A stretch of 64,000 bases of DNA from positions 11,159,443-11,223,442 of the forward strand of contig CP154956.1 in assembly GCA_039621445.1 (NCBI GenBank). Reading direction: 5' to 3'. Made by a program: the position numbers and the translations under genes. How positions within the stretch are numbered: the first letter of the stretch is position 1; the number at the start of each line of letters is the position of its first letter. Under the pieces are notes generated by a model that did not search any database, was not told the DNA's origin, and saw nothing but the letters and a program-made list of their open reading frames with translations. Shown one piece after another: positions 43,448-54,453 of the stretch. Source of the DNA: Euglena gracilis (Eukaryota; Euglenida; Euglenophyceae; Euglenales).

Positions 43448-43806
43448 TGAATTTGAATTGCTGCCTTGGGTTCCCCTTTTGCTTGGGCTTCCGGATTGTC
43501 TTTTTTGAATTTCTTGGACAATTGTTTTATTGAACTCAGACTGATATTTTGATTCTTCTTGATTCAGCATGCACAATTCTTTGAATGAAACATTCGGAAG
43601 AGAGAACCTGGGGGGGAAAAGTACACAGGGGAATGGGGCAGAATATTCGCTAATTCCAGTGCGCAGGCGCCAGGCCTCCTCCCGCCGCCCACACTCCCCT
43701 TCCTTCCGAGGCGCCCGGCCTCGCCTGCCTTCGACTAACCTCGGAGGCGGGAGCGGGGGGCGATGCGCACCTTTTCGGCGAAGTGAACGAATTGTACAAA
43801 CAAACG

Positions 43807-44541
43807 TCATGGCGGTTCGGGTATACGGAGGGCAGGGGTGTGGCCTTGGCCTCGGCCTTGGCCTTTGGCGTTTGGTGCCCTGGGGCGCCCCTCGTGTGTG
43901 GCCTCGCGCGCCACAGGAGCCTGGTCGGGGGCTGGCGTTGGTCCCCGGGCGGTCTGCTGGCACGCCGGCCGCAGGCTCCTGTGGGCGCCTTGGGAGGGGG
44001 TGGAACTCCTTCGGGCTCTGGGCGGGCGCCGGTGTCCTGCTGGGTGGCTTGGCAGCCGCGCTGCGCCGACCTGCAGGCTGGGGGCAGAGCCCGGAGCGTT
44101 GAGCTTTTCGGGAGGACGGTGCGCTCTGCGGGGGGGGGACGGGGCGCTGGTTGCTGCGGGTGCGGAGCGTGGTGCCGCTGACGGCGCTGCTGACGGCGGG
44201 GCCAGCGTCGTCCGGCTTGGTGCGGACTGGCGCGGTGCTCGCTCCTGCTGCTGCCGGGCTGGAGGCGTCGCGGTGGCACGATGCTGCGTAGACGATGGCA
44301 CGGAAGCTGCTGGCTTGGCGGGGGGCGAGGACTGCGCAGACGAGACCGGTCGCGCCGCAGACGATTGCTCGGAACGACGGGACTTCTTCTGTAGCACGGA
44401 CCAGTAGTTGTTTGTCGAAATCTGATGGGCCCCGCCTAGACCGTGTACTTCAGGGCAGGGTCTGTCCCCTCCTTGGGAGGTTTGGGGCCCGCTGGGTCTG
44501 GGGGGCGTGCGGGGCTCTTGGGTGATTGCCCGCACGCTCAC
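43807..44541 (-). CDS. Gag-only element: Pro/Ala/Arg-rich ORF, unknown
   Basis: A 244-codon minus-strand frame of very low complexity (PPARQQQERAPRQSAPS and similar). It is downstream of the gag-like block on the same strand. It could be a real disordered protein or merely a GC-rich frame left open. Confidence 0.25.
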   Translation of the reverse strand: MSVRAITQEPRTPPRPSGPQTSQGGDRPCPEVHGLGGAHQISTNNYWSVLQKKSRRSEQSSAARPVSSAQSSPPAKPAASVPSSTQHRATATPPARQQQERAPRQSAPSRTTLAPPSAAPSAAPRSAPAATSAPSPPRRAHRPPEKLNAPGSAPSLQVGAARLPSHPAGHRRPPRARRSSTPSQGAHRSLRPACQQTARGPTPAPDQAPVAREATHEGRPRAPNAKGQGRGQGHTPALRIPEPP

Positions 44542-44601
44542 GCTGGCGTTGGGATTTGACGGCCGGCCCAGACCCCCATCCCTGGGGCCTGGGCGGCCCC
44601 G

Positions 44602-45907
44602 TCACTCATGATACTGATCCTGGACGGCCGAGACGTTGCTCTTGCCGTCCTTGCCTTGGCCCTTGGACTTTCCTTTTCCTTGATCTCGTTTGGCTCCACC
44701 CTTCGCCTTGCCTTTTCCTTTGCCTTCATCTTGTCTTGGGGCATTCGATGTCCACTGCTCGCCTTGGTACCCACCACCTTTTCCTTTTCCTTCATTTCCT
44801 TGCCATGCACTCGACGACCACTGCTCGGCTTGGTATCCACCCTTTCCTTTTCCTTCCACTCGTCCATGGGCTCGATGACCACTGCTCCGGGTACCCACGT
44901 CCCCCTTGGCCTTGACCTTTGCCTTGGGGCGCGGGCACCGGCGGCGTCGGCGGGCGTGGTTGCTGCGCGTGCTTCTCCTTCTTCGGCGGCACGTTCGTCT
45001 TCTCCACCTCCTGGATGTACGGCTCCTCGGTGGTGTCGTCGACCTCCACGTCCTGCTGCCACCGCGGTACCGGCCGCTTCTCCGGGATCTCCTTCTCCTT
45101 CTCGGGGGCCATCTTCGCCTCCATCCGCAGCCATCTCACCATGAGGTTGTGGATGTCCTTCGCCGGTAGGTCGCACGAGTCGGCCGTCACCGTGACGATG
45201 CTGCCGCCCTCGAGCCGCTGGCGGTAGTACACGGCCTTCACCATGGTGCGGTGCTCGTCGCCCACTGGCACCACCACGAAGCGGAGCCCCACCTTCCGCA
45301 CCTTCACCTCCTCCACCGTCGTGTCCATCGGCAGGCCTTCCAGCACAATGGACCGGTGGTCCACCCGCTTGTCCTCCTCCTGCGCCACCTTCCGGCGCCA
45401 GGGGTGGAGGGGCATGGCCTCCACGAGGAGCTTCCCCAGCTCCTCCTCCTCCATGCCCACCTGCCTCGCCATGGACGCCATCTGCGCGTAGTACTCCCTC
45501 CAGGACTTCTCGGTCAGCTTCCCGCTCGTCACCAGCCTCAGCTTCCTCATTCGCCGCCGCAGGACCTCCTTGTCCTCGCCGCCGTTCGCCAGGTCCACCT
45601 CCGCGAACAGCACGGCATATTCCACCTCTCCTTTGGTCTCGATCTCCTCGTCCAGCATCAGCACGGTGGCCTTGTCCAAAGCCGCGCGGAACATGGCGCG
45701 GCGCTGAGCTGACGTGATGGACGGCCACGCCTGCTCGAGTTCCCGAAGGAACAGGAGCGACCGCCTCCGCCACTGCGGCCAGTCCTCCGGATGCCTGGAG
45801 AACCGGCCCGGGTGGAGGCCGATGACGGAGTCCACCAGCGGCGCCGGGAGGAAGTGCAGGGCTGCTGGCTGGGCCTGCACCGGGGCGATGCGGACCTCTC
45901 GCAACAC
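44602..45907 (-). CDS. Gag-only element: gag/capsid-like domain and basic GKGK tail
   Basis: Residues 20-200 read PLVDSVIGLHPGRFSRHPED, DWPQWRRRSLLFLRELEQAW and SWREYYAQMASMARQVG, a retrotransposon gag-like helical domain (W..W...F......W pattern). A tail of GYxxEQWSSS...EGKGKGG repeats follows, with one frameshift at about 44880, and basic KAKGGAKRDQGKGKSKG at the end, which may bind RNA in place of a zinc knuckle (none is seen). Ends near 44602. Confidence 0.6.
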
Positions 45908-45949
45908 GGACGCGCTGGCGAGGGGACGGCGGACGGCGTGGTCAGGCGG

Positions 45950-47070
45950 GCGTTTGAGAGGGACGGCACCCCGCCCCCTCCCGCCGCGGCCTGCTTTCGG
46001 ACCAGCCGGAGAGCTGGTCGGAGGGTGGACGACAGCTTCTCCTGCAAGACTGACTCCTCCTGCATGGGCTTCACCATCTGGACCGTTCTCACCTCTGGCA
46101 CTGGTTGCTGCTGGGCCACCGGCACCGGCTGCTGCTCGGCCGGGGGTGGCGGAGCCTTGGCGGGCATGGCCGGCACCGCCTTGGCTTGGGAGGATACGAT
46201 CACCTTCGAGACGATTTGGTCCAGCCGCTGCACGGCTATCACCACGGCTTGCGTCTGGACGTTCACCTTCTGCACTTCGGTCTCCACCACCCGGATCTTG
46301 TCTCCGGGGCTGTCCGCGGCGAGCCGTTGCACGGCCACAGTCAGCCCTTGGGTTTGGGCTCCCACCTTCTGGATCTCCGTCTCCACCTTCTGGATCCTCC
46401 CCACGATCAGCGGCGGCAGCTCAGCGGCCTTTGGCTCCTTGGCGGCGGCTGCCTCCACCTTGGTGGTGAGGGAGGACACCTGCACCACGAGGAACTTGAC
46501 CTGCTCCTTCAGCCAGGCGTTCTCGGCCTGCTGATACTGCAGCTGCTCCACCAGGCGCGGCGTCACCTCCAACGCCTTGCCCTGCGCCACCGCAGTCGCC
46601 TCCACCTTGGCGGTGAAGGCGGCCATCTGCACCTCGACGGCGTTGAGCTTCCCCTGCAGCTGGACGTTCTCGGCCCGCTGCCGCTCCTTCTCTTGCAGCA
46701 GCTCCTGCACGGCGGCCTTGAGGTGCGCCACCTCCACCAGCTCGGTGAGTCCACTCATCGGTACGCCGCTCTTCACCGCCATCACCGCGGCCGCGACGTT
46801 GTCTTCCGCCTCCTTCACCTTCGCCCTGATCCTTCGGAGATCTTCACCGAAGTCTCCGAGCGCGTCGTGGGTGTACTTCTCCACTCTTGTCATCCGCTCC
46901 TCCGCCGTGGCCACCATGGGCCTGAGCTTGTGGAGTTGTGATATTCCTTGATGTAATCTGACGATGTCGTCCTTCACCTTCACCACGTTCTCCATCAGGT
47001 CCAAGTGGGCCCCTTCTTGGGCCCCCATCCTTTTCTTCCGCTCTTGCACCGCCACACCTTGCTCTTCCAC
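45950..47070 (-). CDS. Gag-only element: coiled-coil region
   Basis: Long helical region with heptad-like leucines and repeated units: VEVAHLKAAVQELLQEKERQ; VRVVETEVQKVNVQTQAVVI-type repeats (IQKVETEIQKVGAQTQG is a second unit). Ends in a Pro/Gln-rich stretch. Coiled coils are also found in the gag of the Ty3 element in this window, which supports a structural role. The frame stays open to 45658 but switches to another real frame at about 45907. Confidence 0.6.
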
Positions 47071-47609
47071 CTTGTCCTACACGGCGGCGGCCATTTGCAC
47101 GGCCGCCCAGCTGTACCACATCTCCTTCGCCTTAGAGCCGATGAAGTCGACGGTGTTGCAGAGGCGGTCCATCCGCGTCTGCAACGCAGCGTAACCTCCC
47201 ACTCGGGGGGGCGCTGCATGACCTCGTGCGGCTTCTCCTCGGTGTTGTACATCTCGCTCTTGTCCCCGCCCGCCAGCCACTCCTCGTCGTCATCACGAGG
47301 ACCTTCTCCCCGGCGTTGTTGATCACCTCCTCCTTCTCCTTCACCCTCGTCATCTCCTTCGTCATCGGAGAGGCCCAGCCGCGGCACCTTGTGCGGCCGC
47401 ACCGAGAATGGGGGGGAGCGGAAGTGCGGGTGCACGGCGGTTGTGCTCGGGTGTTCTCTGGGGGACCGGTATGGAGGCGGCACTCCCACTGGTGCGGCGA
47501 TGGCTTTACTGGACGACGACGCCATCTGCGACGGCGAGGGCCCTGCCACCGGTACAGGTGGCAGAGCAGACTGCAGGGACGGATGCACAGATGGGATCAG
47601 GAGAGCCAC
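46995..47609 (-). pseudogene. Gag-only element: N-terminal Pro/Ser-rich region
   Basis: Minus-strand frame starting MALLIPSVHPSLQSALPPVP, Pro/Ser-rich, then strongly acidic (DDEGDDEGEGEGG). It leads by overlapping frames into the coiled-coil block at 45658-47070; a frameshift lies near 47070-47210. Probable start of the element's gag. Confidence 0.5.
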
Positions 47610-48319
47610 GGGGACGGGAATCCCGTCTCGGCCCTCGGACTCTCCGGGGCCCAGCTCGTGGGCGGGTTGTTATGTGATGTCCCGCATGCCCTCATCAGGG
47701 CTCCTCGGTGGCTCGGGGCTGGGCACGGGCACCGGCAGGCCTGCGAAAGCCCGCTCACTCTGCGGCTCCGGGACGCCCCACAGGTGGGGCACCTCGGACG
47801 GGAACGGGAACGGGAAGGGCAGGGAAGGGATCAGCTGAGGGAAGGGTGGGGTCCCGGGGAAAAGCTGAGAGGGTGGAGCCCCTGGTGGTAGCCAGGGGGA
47901 CGGGTCCCAGCTCTGGGGCTGGGCTGATTTTGGGAACAGGAGGGGGACTTGGGACGGGTCTCGAGGGCTATCGACTAGGGACTCGGATTGGAGGGGGATG
48001 AGTGTAAGTTGGGGTGGGGCTTGGAGCGCGGGAAACGGGGATTGTGGGGATGGGAGTGGGGATGGGGCAGGGGATCGGGGGTATCTTTTCGGGGTGTTTT
48101 CTTGCGCTTCCCGAGGGCTATCGGAAAGACTTGGGGTGGGGGCTACCACTTCAGAGTCCGCCGCAAAGGTTGGCATCCTGTCTGTGTCCCGGTGGGCCCT
48201 AGCCTCTTCGTGTGTGGAAAATTCTGGGGAGGTGTGCACGCTTTGCATTTCAAAAAGAAGGCACTTGAGAAAATGGCCTTCAATGGAAAACGTAGAACGA
48301 ACAAGCCTCTGCTACCAGT

Positions 48320-48664
48320 TTTCTCCTCTCGCCGGTTCGGTGACCGTGCGCGGAATGGGCTCCCCGGCAGGCCGAGTGGCGGAAAACAGTCACCCGGCGC
48401 TCCGGTAAAAATAGGCACACGCGCCCCAAAAATTCCCTTTTTTTTCTTTCATGCCCTGAATTCAGCCAGAACCTGGGTTCCGGCAGCCAAATAATTCAAA
48501 AATGGGGGGGGGGCGGTTTTTTGGCCAACTCCTTGGGGGTGCCTCTGAAGCAGTAGGGGGGGGGGGGGAGGAAAAGCCTGGATTGAATTTAAAAAAGGGT
48601 AGCGGGGGGGCCGGCGGAAGAACACCTTCACCTTGCTTCCCAGCGCCGGTTGCCCTTCTTTTTT
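48320..48664 (-). repeat. 5' LTR of the gag-only element
   Basis: Partner of 43110-43447. It ends only about 16 bp from the LTR of the inverted Ty3 copy. Confidence 0.8.
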
Positions 48665-48679
48665 TTAATTTGCCTATTC

Positions 48680-48996
48680 ATGTACGTGTCATTCCCAATT
48701 CCCCTTTCCCAATTCCCAAGAAGCCTTCGCTTTCGCCTTGGCGCACCGACTTGGGAACTGAAAATGAGAGTAACAGAAAAAAACCCTTTTCCCACTTCCC
48801 AAGAAGCAAAGCACAGAGCAATGCAGGGAGGACGGACTGGATATCCAAGTCCGGTCCGCAGAAAAGGAAGGAATAAGAATATAAAACAATACCACCTGTG
48901 GAGAGAGAAGTGGCACCCATTAGGAAATCCTAATAGGATCTGCTTCCATCCTAACATCCTCAACGGAAGGGGACAGAAGCATACGCCTGGTACACA
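48680..48996 (-). repeat. LTR of the truncated Ty3 copy
   Basis: Begins TGTGTACCAGGCG (minus strand, at 48996) and ends near GACACGTACA at about 48681. Roughly nine-tenths identical by eye to the LTR at 37107-37421. Confidence 0.85.
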
Positions 48997-49744
48997 TCCC
49001 CCTCCCAGGGCTATGCCCGATTTCTCCTTTGGACCAGGCATTCTAACCACGGGGATTTCGGACACAGACCTGGTGTGTGGGAGGTGCACACTGGCGCATC
49101 CACAGGTGCCCTTTCCGTTGCACAGTGGTCCACTCAAGGGGGGCCCAAAAAGCCCAAAACGCGCAAAATGGTTTCACCCATTCTGCGGTGGCTTATGGGT
49201 ATATAGTATATTATAGCCCACTGGGGAAAGTGGGGCTGGCAGGTTTCATTGCCAAGCAAACCCATCCACCCAGTTTTGGTGTGCCCAAGGCACTTGGGGT
49301 TGGGTCCATGGTCATTCTAGGAAAACCCATGGGGAGGGTGTGGAAGGAGGGGGCCTCTGACCAGTCAAACCTGGGCAGGGCTCATGGCCAGTCAAACCTG
49401 ACCACGCAAAAGGAAATCCTACTCTACAAAACCAACTGCCGGCGACAGCATGGGCCGCGGGAGGAAAGTAGAGAGGAGTGGAGAGTTGGCTCAGGCCAGA
49501 AAAGTTGTGCTGTCTGGCAGCCTTATGGCCTCAAACGGCCGAAAAGAAAACTGAAAGAAAAGGAAAGGGGCCGTCGGCCCTGTGCGCTGCGTGTCGCACG
49601 CCCGCGAGAGGTGAGAGGGGAGAGGGGAGTGCATGCATGCGCACGGAATCCTGCACATGGTAGCATCCCGGTGGGAACTTACTAGCGGCGAATACCGTAA
49701 AGGGTCTTCGAAGGGGTTGTTCAGGCGAATACCCAAACAGTGTG
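48997..49744 (-). other. 3' untranslated part and polypurine tract of the truncated Ty3 copy
   Basis: Matches 36224-37106 in reverse, including the TATATAGTATATTATAG stretch (about 49200-49217; 36860-36890 in copy 1) and the purine tract beside the LTR. No coding signal. Confidence 0.75.
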
Positions 49745-50934
49745 TCAGGCGAATACCTGACGAGGGATCTGAAAGACGCCGCGTTGGCGCTGACAGACAC
49801 CACACCTGCCTTTATCGGCTGGACGTTCACACACCTCACGCCAGTAGTCATGTTGGGGGTCCCATAATGGGTCCTCAACCAACTCCAGTTGGCGTGGGGA
49901 ACGCGGCGGAGTTGATTCACTCCGAATGGTGTTGAGCTCCCGATCATTGGCATCAAAGGAAGGGGTCTCCCAGTCCTTGATCCAACTTTCCGGCAGCTTC
50001 TTCCTGGTACGGTCAGCAGGATGCTGAAGATACCGTTGGAGCAGCTCCCAGAAAAAGCTATGCAGCATCACCGGCCAGATGATGTAATTCATCCGGGGGT
50101 GATTCCAAGGCACCTGCGGGGGTATCCCTGGGGTCTGCTTGAAGTTGACGTCATACGCCCACCTCGCTGTCCGAGCTCTTGCGGTATGGGGCCGTAATAC
50201 AGCCGCCAACCAACCTCTGAAGTCCACCAAATCGTGTTCTTCAGGAGGCCACAGTGGCAAGGCGTATCCGCCACGCTGACGCTTGGAGAGCAGGCGGTAA
50301 ACCTGTGTCTCCCAGTCGCCATCAGTCCAGAGGTAAGGCATTCTTACCTTGGCGTGTTCCTCGACGGCGAGGCGCATTGCCCCAGCGTCGATCTGGAACT
50401 CACGGGCCATTCCCGTGTGGCGGTAGCTTTGTAACTTTCGGAAGTCGGAGAGCTTCATGCGGCCTTCCACCTGTTTGTACTCTTTCTTCCACTTCTCTAG
50501 TGTCTCCCAGTGCTGGGGGACAATGGTGGTGACTGCTCCATCAGTAGTCTGCACAAACTTGGCCCCTGTACAGTTGTGCACAAGGCAGGGATATCCCTGT
50601 CGTGAGCATTCTCACTGTAGGAGTAGTTCAAGCCGTGCTTCCAGGCGTTCAGGCATTCGCCACATACGAGCGCCACACAGTTCGGCACACATGCCCTGTG
50701 ATGGAACGTCATGGATTGTACCTGCCGCTTGCACACACGCACAGGCGGTTGGTTGTGCCGCACATGGTGGCACACGGTGCACGTCCAGGCAAAGGACGTG
50801 CCGTGCTGGAAATCCAACACGCAGTCCTCACCAAAGTACGGTGCCAGTACTCTGGGTGAGCGCCTATTCCAGAATGTCCAGGTATGTTCCGGGACATAAT
50901 GGAAAGGTTCTTGTAAGACGAAGAGGGGCTGAAT
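49745..50934 (-). pseudogene. Copy 2 of the extra module, ORF d
   Basis: After the shared TGA the frame reads FHYVPEHTWTFWNRR and the Cys/His-rich region, then loses one base near 50573 (ALC..TTV) and resumes as an open frame of 278 codons (50581-49745): VPQHWETLEKWKKEYKQVEG, PYLWTDGDWETQVY, ending with KGRCGVCQRQRGVFQ. This is the most complete version of the C-terminal part in the window. Confidence 0.7.
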
Positions 50935-52995
50935 TCATCGATTCAGTGACCCTTTCTGGTGCCTAATAGCAGCCAGTTTCTTCGTCCTTTCTTCGACGGT
51001 GCCTACTCTGGTCAGGATATCCTGAGCCCAGAGCTGGGCATCCACAGACACGGGAGGTGAAGCAGGTTCATCCTGCTCCTCATCCGTCGATCCGGCGGAA
51101 GATTGGGCCTGTCGGACACGAGCCGAACCTTTCGGTTTGCTCTGGCCGTACCCGGACGATGCAACGGCAGAATAGTCGTGCATTGTCGTAGGGCCTTTCG
51201 GCTGTCCGCCAGTCTGACCTCCAGCGCCACCTTTCAGTGGTGGTTTCCCGTCACGGCCTTTGGCAGGGGGCTTACAGGGTGCAGCACCTGGTTTGCCTCC
51301 TTTCTGCTTCGCACTCCCGGAATCAGGAGGCGACGCCTGCGGCTTACTCCTGGTATCAGGAGCCCATGGTGCCGGAGTAGACGTTTGCCGTCTGGGCGAA
51401 GCGGGCATGCTGTCCGCTGGGTCGCGCATGACGCTCCGAGGGGTCGGCACACGTTCCTGGGGTTGTTCAGCCGGCCGTGGCCGAGCAGGTTCGTCCTGTC
51501 CGATGAGGCGTGGCACTGTGGTCATCACCGGAATCGGTGCTTCCACAGGCGTTGGCACTCCCAGAAACTCGGCCATTGTCCTCGGGACGGCAGGGACCCT
51601 GCGCGGTGTCGGTGGTCGTGGGGGTATCTCCTCCACTTCCATTTCGACATCCGGTCTAGGAGGTTGATCCTCCACAACCGTTGGCGCAGGTGCTACAGGA
51701 GGTTGATCCTCCGCTGTAGCCGGTGCGACAGATGGCTCTGTCTGCTGGGGTTCATCCCCTGATGGTGGTTGCACTGCTGTCGGAGATGGGGGTGAGGGAA
51801 CGCCGACATCCGGCGTCTCCACGACCTCAGCGGCGGAGCTTGATGCTACGCCTCCACCTCGTGGTGTTAGTGCAGCAGCCACGGCAGTGATGCCGGTGAC
51901 TACGGCGCCGAGCACACGGCCTCCTAACGAGGTGCGTGCTGTGGGACTGGCGGGTTCTTCGAGGATATCCTCGACCACCATACCAGTTTCCTCGGCTTGA
52001 GGCTCAGCCGTCGGGAGAGGCGTTGCAGCCACAGGTATATCCCCTGTTGGTGCTTCGACTGGCCGAGGCTGTGCCACAGCAGGCAGAGCAGCGTAGATGA
52101 TATCCTCTACGCTCTGGCCTTCCTCCTGAGGGTGTTCCTGGTCTCCACCTACCGGTGGACAGACGGGAGCCGCCGCGGGGGCCAGGGAAACTGATCGTTC
52201 CCCTGCCGCTCGCGGGGCAGAGACGAAGGATACAGCCGTTCCTGTCGGAGACGGCGGCGCTGCCTCCAGAATGGTGACGGAGGGGCTGCGGTCGCGTTCC
52301 TCCCGCCGCGGAATCGCGGTGGTGGAAGCGACTGACGCCTCACGTCTCCTTCGCGCCAGAGGTTCATCCTCTGGGGCGATGAAGGCTCGCGGATGCTCGG
52401 GCGAACGAGGTTCGTCGGGGTGCCATCGGCATCCCTGGGCAACCGCCAGCCTGTAAAAGGCCAGCGTACTACTGCTGGTGCTGTTGGGCCAGGGTGGCGG
52501 CCATGATGGCTGCACCCAGGCGTTGGCAGGCCTGTTCGGGCCCAGGAATCCGCGGTAACGCGTATCCTCCCAGTCCTCGAAAAAGCCCTCCTCGAACTCC
52601 TGAACGCATGCCAGAATCGGAATACGCCGTTCGAGGATGGCCTGCGGGTGACACATCAGCGGAAGGAATACCTCCCGGTCGAGGGTACCGCCAAACTATC
52701 GCCGCAAATGTTCTTCCAGGCTGATATCAGCCAGGTGCTAGTTGGGGCGCAGGTGGCCGAGAATCCGACGACGAGGACCCTCGATGGCGTCACCGTAATC
52801 CGGTGGCAGGCTTTCCATACCAGGCCTATCGTTCTGGGGGTCACGGAGATGTATATACACCTCCATGACATAGGTGGTCCAGGCTCGCCACCAGAACTGC
52901 TGCAGCATAAAAATACGCTGCTTGTGGACGCGGCGACTTCTGCCCTGGACATCCGGGGCGTCGCGGCACACATCCATAAGCATGCGGCGTCCCAT
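50935..52995 (-). pseudogene. Copy 2 of the extra module, end of ORF b and ORF c
   Basis: The frame from 52995 reads MGRRMLMDVCRDAPDVQG and QQFWWRAWTTYVM straight into ORF c, where copy 1 has TGA and TAG. Two other stops occur here (after GHLRPN and in LRR*FGG) where copy 1 has Trp and Gln. From 52656 the frame is open for 573 codons, ending at the same TGA as copy 1. Confidence 0.75.
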
Positions 52996-53067
52996 CTCCA
53001 GGCCCGGGTTATCCCGAGGCGGTGGAGGACTTCCGCGCAGGCCGAATCCCCAGAAGTCGACAGGAAA

Positions 53068-53847
53068 TTACTGCCGGCAGTACTTACAACAGAGGTCATA
53101 CCTCTGCGGGTAAGCCATGGAAGCACACTTAACGCGGAAGGTGGAGCCGTAATGGCTCACCAGCCACACCTGGAGGTTGTTGCACCACAACACCTCGATC
53201 AGGCGTTCGATGTCGGGGTGTAGTGGGTAGAATTCCCACTGCACGCCGAGGGGTCCGACCGTATGAATACAGTCGAACATTGCCTTCAGCCTTCGGGCCA
53301 ACACACGCTGGTCCCGAAATCCCAACTGGTGCAGGTAACTGCGACCAGTGGAGTCGCTGAAGAGACCCCAGTTCTGGCAGGGGTATCCCAGCCAAAACCA
53401 GAGCTCCCAGAAACCTGGCTGGGCATCCAGCAAGGGTCTGACACCTTCACCTTCGAAGGCGTACAGGTCTATTCCGTAATGGAATAGTCTGACTCTGTTC
53501 TCGGTGTGGCGTAATACCACATCGATGACTGCTTGTGGAGGGGTGACGGGGCGGTTTCCTGCAACAAGGTAATCATGCTGCATTCGCCAGCCGTCGTCAT
53601 CCAGCTCCTCCTTGAACCTGAGCATATGCTCAAAGTCCGAGAGGACTTCTGCTGGTTCTTCTTCCTCCTCACGTGCTGTTCTCTTACCTTTACCCTCACC
53701 CTTCCCTTTGCCGGCCACGCCTTTTCCTTCTCCCTTGCCTTTGCCCTCGGCCTTGCCTGTGTCCTTTCCCGTCTGGCGAATACCAGAGGGTCGGGCGCTG
53801 TCGGCCGCCGGCTTGCGCCGGCAGCCAAAAATTGCCAGAAGGCGCAA
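53068..53847 (-). pseudogene. Copy 2 of the extra module, ORF a/b part
   Basis: Open frame with SARPSGIRQTGKDTGK, a GKGEGKG linker and the globular domain (FWELWFWLGYPCQNWG). Unlike the first copy, the a and b parts share one frame here. The first ~15 codons (53800-53847) are foreign sequence outside the homology. The frame breaks near 53068. Confidence 0.7.
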
Positions 53848-54453
53848 ATTACAAAGTCGCGGGTAACAGCCAATCAGTTAGAGAAACCCGCGACCTAAAT
53901 TGGAAGCGGGTCAAATTTCTAAGCGCCTTCAAATTTGTCATTTTTCACAGAACTTGAGGGGTTTTCCCCAATATTTGGCAAGAAGGAATACTATTGTATT
54001 GAATTTGCCAATTGGAATTTGATTTGGAGTTGCAAGCTGAGTTTCATTGTTGGTGATTGATTCATTGAAGTCAATTGTATTGAAGGTGCCTTAAACACCA
54101 CCGCCCACCCCTCTATATCACCGCCTTCGCCTCCTTCACCGAACGCTCCTTGCCCCAAGGTATGCACATTTCATACGTTCACATTTCACAGTTTCGGTTT
54201 CAAGTGTGTTCTCACTCAAGTTTCGGAGTTTCAGAATTCAAGTTTCTTTCAGTTTTGACTTCAAAGTTCCAAGGTTCAGTGGGTTGGTTTTTGCCAACAA
54301 GGTGTGCGAGAGAGAGAGAGAGGAGGGAAGTGAGATTTCACACCAAATGGCAGATTTTTCGATTTTAAGCAAAATTTCGGAAACCGCTAAAAAAACGATC
54401 CTACGCACCGGCTGGGGTTGGGGAAACTACCTGGGTGAAAAAAGGGGGTTGAC
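53848..54453. other. Intergenic, no gene seen
   Basis: Contains a short GA microsatellite (54308-54325) and CGATCCTACGCACC (54396-54409), which recurs inverted at 57061-57074. No coding signal. Confidence 0.5.

Larger units (their letters stand above)
43110..48664 (-). mobile_element. LTR element with gag-like coding only (TR-GAG type)
   Basis: About 340-bp direct repeats at 43110-43447 and 48320-48664 flank 4.9 kb read on the minus strand. Directly inside the right (5') repeat the minus strand has TGGTAGCAGAGG, the primer-binding site for initiator Met tRNA. The coding part holds coiled-coil, gag-like and basic regions but no protease, RT or integrase, so it must depend on another element. 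Exact LTR ends and a target duplication are not resolved. Confidence 0.75.
48680..53799 (-). mobile_element. Inverted, 5'-truncated copy of the Ty3 element's 3' third
   Basis: Collinear, in reverse, with 32291-37421: parts of the extra ORFs, the 3' untranslated part, polypurine tract and one LTR. Homology begins abruptly at 53799. The LTR (48680-48996) is visibly more diverged than the two LTRs of the full element, so this is an older insertion or a member of a sister subfamily. It and the full element form a 5.1-kb inverted repeat pair with 11 kb between. Confidence 0.9.

Noticed and set aside
44538-45773. Minus-strand ORF of 411 codons, Gly/Arg/Glu-rich
   Set aside because: A shifted frame over the gag-like domain, which has the natural protein composition in the 45907-44792 frame.
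46105-46941. Plus-strand ORF of 278 codons, Leu/His/Gly-rich
   Set aside because: It is the antisense of the coiled-coil gag block on the minus strand; composition follows from the reverse complement of GC-rich codons.
51103-51762. Plus-strand ORF of 219 codons
   Set aside because: Antisense shadow of accessory ORF c in the inverted Ty3 copy; the same shadow appears opposite 34326-34703.
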